A stretch of DNA of 64,000 nt from Rhodobacter sp. (lineage in GTDB: Bacteria; Pseudomonadota; Alphaproteobacteria; Rhodobacterales; Rhodobacteraceae). Shown here one piece after another: positions 10,010-18,015 of this stretch. The translations under genes and the position numbers were made by a program. The stretch lies in NCBI GenBank assembly GCA_020637595.1, contig JACKKE010000004.1, positions 124,001-188,000 of the forward strand. Direction: 5' to 3'. Every line of letters begins with the position of its first letter. Positions within the stretch are counted from its first letter, which is position 1. The notes beneath the pieces were generated by a model. It was not told where the DNA came from and searched no databases. It saw only the letters and a list, made by a program, of their open reading frames with translations.

Positions 10010-10336
10010 ATGACCCGCTTCTTTACCCTCGCCGCCGCGGCCCTGGTCGCTGTTTCCACCCAGACCGCCCCCGCCCATGCCGACGCCGCGCCGATCACCT
10101 CGCTCGAACAATGCTATCAGGCGGTGATCACCTGGTGCACCGAAACCTTCCCCGACCACGCCGACCAGTGCGGCAGCTCCAGCGGTCTGGACGACTGCGA
10201 CGAGGAATTCGGCAACACCGCCGCCACACCCGGGATCAACCGCATCGGCCCGGCTGTTCCGCCGCGCACCTTTGCCCGCCTCATCTCCGGAGCACAGCGC
10301 CACGCGGCGGCGACCGGGATCATCGTTCGCCGTTGA
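10010..10336 (+). CDS. Small secreted Cys-containing protein of unknown function
   Basis: This 108-residue product starts with a clear signal peptide (MTRFFTLAAAALVAVSTQTA, cleavage after HA-DA near residue 24). The short mature region contains four cysteines (EQCYQAVITWCTETF, DQCGSS, DDCDEEF), suggesting two disulfide bonds in the periplasm. Its ATG follows AAGGA. A GC-rich hairpin closes the gene at 10354-10385. No family is recognised. Confidence 0.65.
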   Translation: MTRFFTLAAAALVAVSTQTAPAHADAAPITSLEQCYQAVITWCTETFPDHADQCGSSSGLDDCDEEFGNTAATPGINRIGPAVPPRTFARLISGAQRHAAATGIIVRR

Positions 10337-10353
10337 CCGCTCGCCTGCTTCGT

Positions 10354-10388
10354 AGCCGCCGGTGCGCCCCCACGCGCCGGCGGCTTTA
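10354..10388 (+). terminator. GC hairpin after small secreted-protein gene
   Basis: AGCCGCCGG (10354-10362) pairs perfectly with 10377-10385 across a 14-base loop, and a short TTTA follows. It separates the small secreted-protein gene from the LysE-type exporter gene. Confidence 0.6.
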
Positions 10389-10437
10389 CTCTCGCGCCGG
10401 GTTCCGGTCTAACGGACGGGCAGATACGGGGTTGAGT

Positions 10438-11061
10438 ATGTTCGGCGCGGTCACCGCGGGTTTTCTGACGAGTCTCGGGTTGATCCTCGCCATCGGCGCG
10501 CAGAACGCCTTTGTCCTGCGCCAGGGTCTCAAGCGCGAGTTCGTCGGCCTGGTGGTGGCGATCTGTGCGACCTCGGACGCGCTGCTGATCGCGCTGGGCG
10601 TGGCCGGCTTTGGCGCCGCAGCGCAGGCCCTGCCCTGGCTGACGCCGCTGCTGTTGTGGGGCGGCGTCGCGTTTCTGACGGTCTATGGCGCGCTCAGGTT
10701 CCGCGCCGCCTGGCGCGGCGGAGAGAGCTTGGCAGCCGCCGGCAAAGCCCCGGCCTCGGCCCCCCGCATCGCGCTGACCTGTCTGGCGCTGACCTGGCTT
10801 AACCCCCATGTCTATCTGGACACCTTGGCATTGCTGGGCGCGGTCTCGGCACAATACGCCCCGTTCCAGACGGCGTTCGGGCTGGGCGCCATGCTGGCCT
10901 CGGCGGTGTTCTTTGCCGCGCTCGGCTATGGCGCGCGCGGACTCGCCCCCTGGCTGGCGCGGCCGCGGGCCTGGGTCATCTTGGAAATCGCAATGGGGCT
11001 GGTGATGTGGGCGATCGCCGCATCGCTGGTCCTGCAGGCCCTGACCGGAGGACTGGCATGA
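10438..11061 (+). CDS. LysE/ArgO-family amino acid exporter
   Basis: An inner-membrane exporter, probably for basic amino acids such as arginine or lysine. It has six hydrophobic segments in 207 residues and the family N-terminus (GLILAIGAQNAFVLRQGLKR) plus the second conserved block 'CLALTWLNPHVYLDTLALLG'. Start at ATG 10438. Its stop overlaps the next start by 4 bases (ATGA), so the OsmC gene is translationally coupled. The strong match to the AIGAQNAF signature favours ArgO/LysE over the broader RhtB group. Confidence 0.9.
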   Translation: MFGAVTAGFLTSLGLILAIGAQNAFVLRQGLKREFVGLVVAICATSDALLIALGVAGFGAAAQALPWLTPLLLWGGVAFLTVYGALRFRAAWRGGESLAAAGKAPASAPRIALTCLALTWLNPHVYLDTLALLGAVSAQYAPFQTAFGLGAMLASAVFFAALGYGARGLAPWLARPRAWVILEIAMGLVMWAIAASLVLQALTGGLA

Positions 11062-11525
11062 AACACCACGCCTATACATCGCGCATCCGCTGGACCGGCA
11101 ACACCGGCCAGGGAACCGCGCATTACCGCTCCTATACCCGCGACTGGGAGGTCGCGGTGCCGGGAAAACCGGTAATTCCGTGTTCCAACGACCCGTTACT
11201 GGGCGGCAATCCCGGGTTGATGAACCCCGAGGACATGCTTTTGTCCGCGCTCTCGGGCTGTCACATGCTGTGGTATCTGCACCTGGCCTCGGACGCCGGG
11301 ATCGTCGTCACCGCCTATGAGGACCGGCCCGACGCCGTCGGCGAGCTGGCCCCGAACGGCGCCGCGCGGTTCGTCTCGGCGACACTGCGCCCGCAGATCA
11401 CCGTCCGGCCCGGTGCCGACATGACCCGCGCCGAGGCCATCCACCACGAGATCCACAAGGTCTGCTTCATCGCCCGGTCGGTGAATTTCCCGGTCACGAT
11501 CGAGCCCGTGTTCACCGTCGCCTGA
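11058..11525 (+). CDS. OsmC-family peroxiredoxin-like protein
   Basis: This 155-residue cytosolic protein carries the two redox cysteines of OsmC/Ohr proteins, one in 'MLLSALSGCHMLWYLHLA' and one in 'HKVCFIARSVNFPV', together with 'NPEDMLL'. Such proteins reduce organic hydroperoxides. It begins within the stop of the exporter gene. Which hydroperoxide it acts on is not visible. It ends 66 bases before the sHdr-locus lipoate ligase, with a separate promoter in between, so it is probably not part of that system. Confidence 0.88.
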   Translation: MKHHAYTSRIRWTGNTGQGTAHYRSYTRDWEVAVPGKPVIPCSNDPLLGGNPGLMNPEDMLLSALSGCHMLWYLHLASDAGIVVTAYEDRPDAVGELAPNGAARFVSATLRPQITVRPGADMTRAEAIHHEIHKVCFIARSVNFPVTIEPVFTVA

Positions 11526-11535
11526 CCGGCGTCGC

Positions 11536-11565
11536 TTGACACATGCAAGTTTCCTCATGTTTCAT
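11536..11565 (+). promoter_or_regulatory. Promoter candidate for the lipoate ligase gene, with inverted repeat
   Basis: A consensus -35 TTGACA (11536-11541) is followed after 18 bases by a weak -10 TTTCAT (11560-11565). The spacer is bounded by the inverted repeat ACATG-N10-CATGT (11541-11560), a possible repressor site. The GGGAGG ribosome-binding site of the ligase gene follows. Confidence 0.5.
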
Positions 11566-11591
11566 CACCCCCAGCATTGGGAGGATGACAC

Positions 11592-12668
11592 ATGCGGCTC
11601 AGGGTTCTCGATTTCGGGTTGGTTTCGGCGTTGCGCAGCCAGGCGGTCTATCACGGCCTGGCCGAGACGATGACACCAGGCAGCGACCCGGTGCTGTCTC
11701 TGGCCTCGCCCGAGACACCCTATGTTTGCGTCGGCATGCATCAGGACATCGACAAGGAGGTCGACCGCGCCTTCTGCAATGAACATGGCCTGCCGGTCTG
11801 GCGGCGCCATGTCGGTGGTGGTGCGGTCTATCTGGACCACAACCAGCTGTTCACCCATTTCGTCTATCCGGCGAACAAGGCCCCGCAGCGCGCCGACCAG
11901 CTGTATCCGATGTTCATCGAACCCGTGGTGCGCACCTATCAGGAGATGGGCATCAACGCCAATTTCCGCCCGGTGAACGATATCCAGGTCGAAGGCCGCA
12001 AGATCGGCGGCACCGGCGCGGCCTCGATTGGCGGGGCGACGGTGATGGTCGGCAGCTTCATGCTGGATTTCGACACCGCGACGATGGCCAAGTGCCTGAA
12101 AGTGCCCAGCGAGAAGTTCCGCGACAAGCTGCGGCAGACGCTCGACGACTACATGACGACGATGGTCAAGCAGCTGGGCGCCCTGCCCGACCGCGCCGAC
12201 CTCAAGGCCCGGTTCCTGCGCCATTGCGCCGAGACGCTGGGCGTCGAGCCGGTCGAGGATCAGCCGACCGACGCCGAATGGGCGGCAATCGAGGCCGCCG
12301 AGCGTGAACTGTCCGATCCCGACTGGATCGACGTGCAGCACCGCAAGATGGTCGCGCTGGGGGTCAAGATCTCGGCGGACACGCATCTGACCGAGGCCGC
12401 CCACAAGGCCCCCGGCGGGCTGATCCGCACCAGTCTGGTGAACCACGAGGGCAAGATCGCGGATCTGCTGATCTCGGGCGATTTCACCTGCCTGCCGCCC
12501 GAGGGCGTCGACCAGCTGGCGGCGGCGCTGCACGGCACCGAACTGGTGCATTACGCCATCGAACAGGCGGCGTTGGGGGCGATGCAGGAACTGGGCCTCG
12601 AACTGCCGGGGATCTCGGCCAACGACATCGCCACCGCGGTGATGGCCGCCGTCCATCCGGCGTCCTGA
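11592..12668 (+). CDS. slpl: LplA-type lipoate-protein ligase of the sHdr system
   Basis: This ligase should activate lipoate or octanoate with ATP and attach it to the lysine of LbpA. The 358 residues include an N-terminal catalytic domain with 'RRHVGGGAVYLDHNQL' (residues 71-86) and the adenylate-binding motif 'NDIQVEGRKIGGTGAA' (catalytic Lys137), then a C-terminal accessory domain of about 100 residues, so both LplA parts are in one chain. GGGAGG precedes the ATG at 11592. It opens the sHdr locus, where dedicated sLpl(AB) ligases are known to serve LbpA instead of the housekeeping lipoylation enzymes. A general LplA role cannot be fully excluded. Confidence 0.88.
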   Translation: MRLRVLDFGLVSALRSQAVYHGLAETMTPGSDPVLSLASPETPYVCVGMHQDIDKEVDRAFCNEHGLPVWRRHVGGGAVYLDHNQLFTHFVYPANKAPQRADQLYPMFIEPVVRTYQEMGINANFRPVNDIQVEGRKIGGTGAASIGGATVMVGSFMLDFDTATMAKCLKVPSEKFRDKLRQTLDDYMTTMVKQLGALPDRADLKARFLRHCAETLGVEPVEDQPTDAEWAAIEAAERELSDPDWIDVQHRKMVALGVKISADTHLTEAAHKAPGGLIRTSLVNHEGKIADLLISGDFTCLPPEGVDQLAAALHGTELVHYAIEQAALGAMQELGLELPGISANDIATAVMAAVHPAS

Positions 12669-12672
12669 TCCG

Positions 12673-13350
12673 ATGGCCGAACTCTGGGTGCTGCAGCACA
12701 CCGAGGCCGAGTATCTCGGCTTCATGGAGGACCACCTGGAAGGGCGCAACGTGCGCTTTCGCTACCTGCGCCCCTTTGCGCCCGGTGGATTCGTGCCGGA
12801 AAAGCCCGGACGGGCGGACGGGCTGATCCTGCTGGGCGGCGGCCCCTATGGCGTGGCCAGCGGCCATATCCTGCCCAGCCTGGGGCCGGAACTGCGGCTG
12901 GCCTCGGCCTTTCTGGCCGAGGGGCTGCCGGTGGTCGGTTTCGGGCTGGGGGCCCTGATTCTGTCGATCGCGGCCGGCAGCGGCGCCGATGACGCACCGC
13001 TGCGCTTTACCGTCGAGCAGGCTTTTGCCGATCCGGCCAGCGGATTGCCCGAGGTCTTTCCGATGGCCAGCTACCTGCGCGACCGCCCGGTGCTGCGCCC
13101 CGATTGCGAGGTCGTCGCGCGGAACGCAGCCGGCGATCCGCTGATCTTTGCCCCCCGTCCCAACGCCATTGGTTTCCTTGGACATCCCGGGATGAAACGG
13201 GGCATGGCCGAGGATCTGATCATGGAATTCGCGGACACCCCCGACGATTGCCCCGAGGCCCTGGCCGCGCTGGGCCGCGAACAGGCCGATCTGGCCGAGG
13301 CGCTGGGGCCGCTGATGGTGTGGCTGGTGGCCCGCTGCGGCTGGATGTGA
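12673..13350 (+). CDS. Class I glutamine-amidotransferase fold protein, catalytic Cys lost
   Basis: The 225 residues follow the GATase1 pattern: GLILLGGGPYGVASGHILP, then 'EGLPVVGFGLGALIL' where active enzymes have G-x-C-x-G. Here the nucleophilic cysteine is replaced by Gly91 (GFGLG). His171 in 'GFLGHPG' is kept, but the usual following Glu is Gly. The protein is therefore likely inactive as a glutaminase and may bind a ligand or partner. It starts 4 bases after the lipoate ligase stop, so the two genes form one unit. Its link to lipoate assembly is inference from position. Confidence 0.8.
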   Translation: MAELWVLQHTEAEYLGFMEDHLEGRNVRFRYLRPFAPGGFVPEKPGRADGLILLGGGPYGVASGHILPSLGPELRLASAFLAEGLPVVGFGLGALILSIAAGSGADDAPLRFTVEQAFADPASGLPEVFPMASYLRDRPVLRPDCEVVARNAAGDPLIFAPRPNAIGFLGHPGMKRGMAEDLIMEFADTPDDCPEALAALGREQADLAEALGPLMVWLVARCGWM

Positions 13351-13377
13351 ATTGCTGCGCCGCGGCGGGTAATTATT

Positions 13378-13405
13378 TTGACATAGAGAATTGCGCATAT
13401 ATGAT
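13378..13405 (+). promoter_or_regulatory. Strong sigma-70-type promoter of the sHdr operon
   Basis: TTGACA (13378-13383) and TATGAT (13400-13405) are separated by 16 bases. The palindrome CATATATG (13396-13403) overlaps the -10 box and is a plausible repressor site. The AT-rich patch stands out from the GC-rich surroundings. It lies about 70 bases upstream of dsrE3C, whose ATG is preceded by GGAGGAGAG. Confidence 0.7.
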
Positions 13406-13476
13406 TTTGATCCAAAGGGTCGCGGAGGAGGCGACTCGACGGGTTCCGGCCCGTCTTTCGGGAGGAGAGAACCCCA

Positions 13477-13857
13477 ATGGCTGACAAGCTGATCATCGTG
13501 ATGGTCAACACCGATCCGCGCAACGGCGAGGAGCTGGGCGCACCGTTCTTTCAGGCCACCGTCGCCGCGGCGATGGATTACGAGGTGGACGTGATCTGCA
13601 CCGCCACGGCCGGCCAGCTGATGAAGAAGGGCGTGGCCGAGAAACTGGTCGTGAAGGAAGGGTCACCGAAAACGGTGTATGACTTCATCAAGGACGCGCA
13701 CGAGGCCGGGGCCAAGTTCTACTGCTGCTCGCCCAACCTCGACCTCTTCGACATGACCGAAGACGACCTGATCCCCGAATGCGAAGGGATCGTCGGCGGC
13801 GCCAAGGTGATCGAAGAGATCATGGAAAACGACGACGCGAAGGTGCTGACCTACTGA
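13477..13857 (+). CDS. dsrE3C: DsrE-family sulfurtransferase (DsrE3C type)
   Basis: A small cytosolic sulfur carrier that accepts sulfane sulfur, probably from or to TusA. The 126 residues show the DsrE fold (MADKLIIVMVNTDPRNGEEL) and a conserved cysteine pair Cys83-Cys84 in 'AKFYCCSPNLDLF', the reactive site expected for DsrE3-type proteins. It is the first gene after the operon promoter and directly precedes shdrC1, as in characterised sHdr loci. The subtype assignment rests on the Cys pair and the context. Confidence 0.85.
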   Translation: MADKLIIVMVNTDPRNGEELGAPFFQATVAAAMDYEVDVICTATAGQLMKKGVAEKLVVKEGSPKTVYDFIKDAHEAGAKFYCCSPNLDLFDMTEDDLIPECEGIVGGAKVIEEIMENDDAKVLTY

Positions 13858-13893
13858 CCTTCACCACATCGCCGCCCCGGGGAGAAGCCAGAG

Positions 13894-14655
13894 ATGACCG
13901 CTCACGCCACGATCCCGCTGCCGCCCATCGCCGACCCGGTGTCCGACAAGGCCCCGGTGAGCCGTGAAAAGCTGGAAGAAATCTTCGAGGACATCCGCAG
14001 TCACGCGGTCTATGACCACGAGATCCACGGCTGCCTGAACTGCGGGATCTGCACCGCAACCTGCCCTTCGGCGCAGTATTACGACTATTCCCCCCGCGAG
14101 ATCGTCCAGCTTCTGTGGACCGAAAACCTCGAGGGGATCTATGACGCGATGGACGAGAAGATCTGGGCCTGCGCGCAGTGCTATACCTGCGCCGCGCGCT
14201 GCCCGTTCGAGAACTCGCCCGGCGGCCTCGTGATGATCATGCGCGAAGTGGCGATCAAGCACGAGCTGCCCTCGGTCAAGGAAGTGCTGCGCCCGTTCAG
14301 CCGTGTGCTGCTCAAGGTGATTTCCACCGGCAACCAGCTGGCGCCGAACATGATCACCCGCGAGGCCTTCCCCGACTGGGGCCCCAACGTGTCCAAGGTC
14401 GACGCGCCGCTGACCGTGCTGCGCAAGGCCATCCCGATGCCGACGATGCACACGCTGGACACGGCCTGGGAAGTGAACCTGCGCACCTCGGTCGAGCTTT
14501 ACACCATCTGGGAGGCGACCGGCGTGCTCGACCAGCTCGAAAGCGTGGACGAGAACCTGTTCGACGTCGTGGCCGACGTCATGGAGGAAAAGCGCGACGA
14601 GTGGGAAGAGTGGCTCGAAGAACAGGAAGATGAGGATGACGATGACGACGAATGA
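13894..14655 (+). CDS. shdrC1: sHdrC1, iron-sulfur subunit of the sulfur-oxidising Hdr-like complex
   Basis: An electron-transfer subunit with two [4Fe-4S] ferredoxin motifs: CLNCGICTATCP (Cys47, 50, 53, 57) and CAQCYTCAARCP (Cys93, 96, 99, 103). The 253 residues end in an extreme acidic tail (EEQEDEDDDDDE). GGGGAG precedes the ATG at 13894. It belongs to the sHdr complex that oxidises LbpA-bound sulfur to sulfite in the cytoplasm. Presence of C1-B1-A-H-C2-B2 in this order separates it from methanogen HdrC and from Dsr-linked proteins. Confidence 0.92.
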   Translation: MTAHATIPLPPIADPVSDKAPVSREKLEEIFEDIRSHAVYDHEIHGCLNCGICTATCPSAQYYDYSPREIVQLLWTENLEGIYDAMDEKIWACAQCYTCAARCPFENSPGGLVMIMREVAIKHELPSVKEVLRPFSRVLLKVISTGNQLAPNMITREAFPDWGPNVSKVDAPLTVLRKAIPMPTMHTLDTAWEVNLRTSVELYTIWEATGVLDQLESVDENLFDVVADVMEEKRDEWEEWLEEQEDEDDDDDE

Positions 14656-14700
14656 TCCGACCGCCGGATCGCGTCGTCTTTGCAAGGGAGAGTTGCAGTC

Positions 14701-16071
14701 ATGACTTCAGGAAACCAGAACGACGGCAAGGGCGCCTATAACGGGTTCGGCGCCGATTGGGCCCCGACCAGCCTGACCGAGAACGAAAAACAGCGCGCCA
14801 CCGGCTGGGTCGAGGCGAAGATCGACAAACGCTTTCTGCTGACCGGCAAGGAACGCAAGGAAGACGTCCGCGACATCATGTGGCAGCTGGAGAAGGACGG
14901 CGAGATCGTCGTCCATCGTGTCGGCGAGCACAACGAACCGGTGATGGCCAAGACGCTGTATGGCTGGGACAAGAAAATCCCGACCACCAACCTGTGGCAC
15001 CACAAGTCCTGCGGCCAGTGCGGCAACATCCCCGGCTATCCGACCTCGGTGCTGTGGATCATGAACCAGCTGGGGCTGAGCTATCTGGACGAGACCGACC
15101 AGACCAGCTGCACGGCGTGGAACTATCACGGGTCGGGCATCGGCAACGTGGTGTCGCTGGCGGCGGTGTTCCTGCGCAACTTCCATCAGGCCTATGTCAG
15201 CGCCAAGGCACAGGGCCTGCCCGAGGGGACGTATTACCCGCTGGTCCACTGCGGCACGTCCTTCGGCAACTACAAGGAAATCCGCACCTTCCTGCTGCAC
15301 TCGGCCGAGCTGCGCGAGGAAGTGCGCAAGATCCTCGGCAAGCTGGGCCGGCTGATCGACGGCAAGCTGTTGATCCCCGAGGAGATCGTCCACTACTCGG
15401 AATGGCTGCACGTGATGCGCCACCGCATCGCCCAGCGTCAGGAAATCGACGTGTCGAATATCCGCGCGACGGTGCACCCGGCCTGCCACGTCTACAAGAT
15501 GGTGCCCGAGGACGTGATCTATGACGACACGGTGCTGGACGGCAACCGCGTGGCGGTGACCACCGGCCTGCTGCAGAGCCTCGGCACCAATGTCATCGAC
15601 TATTCGACCTGGTATGACTGCTGCGGCTTCGGCTTCCGCCATATCATCGGCGAGCGCGAATTCACCCGCTCCTTCGCCATCGACCGCAAGATCAAGGTCG
15701 CCGTCGAAGAGGCCCGCGCCGACGTGATGATCGGCCATGACACCGGCTGCATCACCACGCTCGACAAGAACCAGTGGATCGGCAAGGCGGTGGACAAGGT
15801 CTATGCACTGCCGGTGATGGCCGACTGCCAGTTCGCCGCGCTGACGATGGGCGCCCACCCCTACAAGCTGGCGCAGCTGCACTGGCACGCCAGCCCGTTC
15901 GAGACGCTGCTCGAAAAGATGGGCATCGACTGGGAAAAGGCCAAGGCCGAGTTCGAGAGCTATCTCGAAGAGGTCAAGCAGGGCCGCGTCGAGACCCTTT
16001 ACGACCCCAAGCGCGCCATCACCTCTGGCCCCGGCTATGTGAAACCCGCCAAGGCACTGACAGGAGCATGA
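14701..16071 (+). CDS. shdrB1: sHdrB1, CCG-domain subunit of the sHdr complex
   Basis: This 456-residue subunit carries Hdr-type cysteine-rich (CCG) features: HKSCGQCGN (Cys104, Cys107), Cys137, Cys184, then PACHVYKM (Cys262), YDCCGFGF (Cys307-308) and HDTGCITT (Cys350). The last lacks the canonical CxxC partner, so the CCG motifs are modified compared with HdrB of methanogens. GGGAG upstream supports the ATG at 14701. It would hold an unusual iron-sulfur site used in sulfur chemistry. It follows shdrC1 by 45 bases in the same operon. Confidence 0.9.
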   Translation: MTSGNQNDGKGAYNGFGADWAPTSLTENEKQRATGWVEAKIDKRFLLTGKERKEDVRDIMWQLEKDGEIVVHRVGEHNEPVMAKTLYGWDKKIPTTNLWHHKSCGQCGNIPGYPTSVLWIMNQLGLSYLDETDQTSCTAWNYHGSGIGNVVSLAAVFLRNFHQAYVSAKAQGLPEGTYYPLVHCGTSFGNYKEIRTFLLHSAELREEVRKILGKLGRLIDGKLLIPEEIVHYSEWLHVMRHRIAQRQEIDVSNIRATVHPACHVYKMVPEDVIYDDTVLDGNRVAVTTGLLQSLGTNVIDYSTWYDCCGFGFRHIIGEREFTRSFAIDRKIKVAVEEARADVMIGHDTGCITTLDKNQWIGKAVDKVYALPVMADCQFAALTMGAHPYKLAQLHWHASPFETLLEKMGIDWEKAKAEFESYLEEVKQGRVETLYDPKRAITSGPGYVKPAKALTGA

Positions 16072-16075
16072 CCCC

Positions 16076-17128
16076 GTGACGAAACCCGTTCTCATCATCG
16101 GCGGCGGCCCTGCCGGGCTGTCCGCGGCCCATGCGGTCGCCGCGGCTGGCCGCAAGGCGGTTCTGGTCGAAAAAGAGGACCGCCTCGGCGGCGCCCCCAT
16201 CCTGCAGGGCTATGCGAAACTGGTGCCCAGCCACGAATGGGCCAAGGACGCGATCGGCGGCATGGTCGACCGCGTGGCCGGCAACGCCAATGTCACGGTG
16301 CATACCGGCGCCCAGGTGCAGAGCTTTGACGGCACGCCCGGCGCCTTTACCGCGACGCTGAAAGACGGCACCACGATCGACGCCGACACCGCGATCCTGG
16401 CCACCGGCTTCACGCATTTCGACAGCCTCAACAAACCCGAATGGGGTTTTGGCACCTATCCCGACGTGGTGTCGACGGTGCAGGTCGAGCAGATGATCTC
16501 ATCGGGCCAGGGCATCCGCTGCCCCTCGGACGGGCGCGTGCCGGACCGCGTGGCGATCCTGCTCTGCGTGGGCTCGCGCGACCGTCAGATCGGCCGTGAA
16601 TGGTGCTCGAAGATCTGCTGCACGGTCTCGGCGAATATCGCGATGGAGATCCGCGAACTCAGCCCCAAGACCAACGTGTATATCTATTACATGGATATCC
16701 GCACCTTCGGCCTTTATGAGGGCGAATACTACTGGGGCAGCCAGGAAGAGGCGAAGGTCAAATACGTCAAGGCCCGGATCGCCGAAGTCACCTCGGATGG
16801 CAAGCGCCTGCTGGTCAAGGGCGAGGACACGCTGGTCAAGCGCCCGATCGCGATCCCCTTCGACATGGTCGTGCATGCGATCGGCATGGATCCCAACGTC
16901 GACAACATGACGCTGGGCTCGGTGTTCGGGGTCGAGCTGAACAAGTATGGCTATATCGACAAGAAGTCGACCTATGTCACGATGGCCGAGACCTCGCGTC
17001 CCGGCGTGTTCGTGGCGGGGTCGGCCACCGGGCCGGAAACGATCGACGATTCGATCGCCCAGGGCGCGGCGGCAGCCATCGCGGCGATGAACTTTGGCGC
17101 CGGCGCGCCGGCTCAGGCGGCCGAGTGA
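16076..17128 (+). CDS. shdrA: sHdrA, FAD-binding subunit of the sHdr complex
   Basis: A flavoprotein subunit of 350 residues. The N-terminal Rossmann FAD motif is GGGPAGLSAA (residues 9-18). A cysteine cluster follows: Cys149, 'LLCVGSRDRQIGREWCSKICC' with Cys164, Cys177, Cys181 and Cys182, consistent with the [4Fe-4S] site of sHdrA. A second FAD-contact block 'RPGVFVAGSATGPETIDDSI' lies near the C-terminus. It starts with GTG at 16076, 4 bases after the shdrB1 stop. It is shorter than methanogen HdrA, lacking the extra ferredoxin domains, as expected for the sulfur-oxidising type. Confidence 0.92.
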   Translation: MTKPVLIIGGGPAGLSAAHAVAAAGRKAVLVEKEDRLGGAPILQGYAKLVPSHEWAKDAIGGMVDRVAGNANVTVHTGAQVQSFDGTPGAFTATLKDGTTIDADTAILATGFTHFDSLNKPEWGFGTYPDVVSTVQVEQMISSGQGIRCPSDGRVPDRVAILLCVGSRDRQIGREWCSKICCTVSANIAMEIRELSPKTNVYIYYMDIRTFGLYEGEYYWGSQEEAKVKYVKARIAEVTSDGKRLLVKGEDTLVKRPIAIPFDMVVHAIGMDPNVDNMTLGSVFGVELNKYGYIDKKSTYVTMAETSRPGVFVAGSATGPETIDDSIAQGAAAAIAAMNFGAGAPAQAAE

Positions 17129-18015
17129 TGTTCGGCCTGCGGCGCAAGATCGCGGACGCTGCGCCCTTGCCCCAGGGGCCGGTGCTGGACCTCAGCGGGC
17201 CGCGGCTGCGGCGCGCCTTCGAGGATCTGGCGACCTCGGCCGAGCCGACCGGCGGGATCGAGCGGTATGTGACCGCGCTGACGCTGAAGGCGTCGCTCTT
17301 TGACGAGGTGCTGGGCAAGGGCGCCTCGGAGATGACCGAGACCGAGTTCCTCGATCTCGTGGCCTTCATCGCGCCCGTGCGGCGGCGGATCGGCGCAATC
17401 CTGGAAGAACGCGGTTTCGACTGGATGCGCGTGCTGGTCGCGCGCCTGCTGGCCGAAGGCGCCGACACCACCAACGCCGACGCCCGGCTGGCGGCCTTCG
17501 TGCTGGCCTTCCCCGAGGGCAAGGAGTTCCGCTGGGTCCGCGACCTGGGCGCCGAGATGCTGCACTTCACCTGGCCCGAGGCCTTCCCGCTGATGACCCG
17601 CTGGGTCTGGGATGCCCGCGTCGACACCGGCGTGCTGCGCGAGATCTGGCACGCCGACGACGTGGATCTGGCCCGCATCGACGTGCCCAGCGACTTCGCC
17701 ACCTTCGCGATGCTGCGCACCGAGATCGACGGCTTTCTGGCCGGCGAAGGCGTCTATCGCGACCGGCACTGGTATGTCGACCTGCTGCTGTCGCATGTCT
17801 ACGCCGGCTATATCAACGACCGTGGCGGTCAGTATCTGCGCAACGATTTCACCATCGAGGGCGACCCGATGATGCACACGCGCCGAATGCTGGGGCTCGA
17901 TGCGGTCGACACCGAAACGGGACGCACGCGGCTGCGTCTGATCGACGGCACCGCCCATTACTTCGGCGGCGCCGGTGCCCTGCAATCCGAGGAGGCCGTC
18001 GATGCCAATCCATGA
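17128..18015 (+). CDS. shdrH: sHdrH, conserved protein of the sHdr operon, function unknown
   Basis: This 295-residue cytosolic protein has no recognised catalytic motif and no cysteine-rich site; it is predicted to be mostly helical and acidic. It sits between shdrA and shdrC2, where characterised sHdr loci always carry a hypothetical gene of this kind. The ATG at 17128 overlaps the shdrA stop by one base, and its own 3' end overlaps shdrC2 by 14 bases, indicating tight coupling. It may be a structural or assembly factor; this is inference only. Confidence 0.82.
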   Translation: MFGLRRKIADAAPLPQGPVLDLSGPRLRRAFEDLATSAEPTGGIERYVTALTLKASLFDEVLGKGASEMTETEFLDLVAFIAPVRRRIGAILEERGFDWMRVLVARLLAEGADTTNADARLAAFVLAFPEGKEFRWVRDLGAEMLHFTWPEAFPLMTRWVWDARVDTGVLREIWHADDVDLARIDVPSDFATFAMLRTEIDGFLAGEGVYRDRHWYVDLLLSHVYAGYINDRGGQYLRNDFTIEGDPMMHTRRMLGLDAVDTETGRTRLRLIDGTAHYFGGAGALQSEEAVDANP

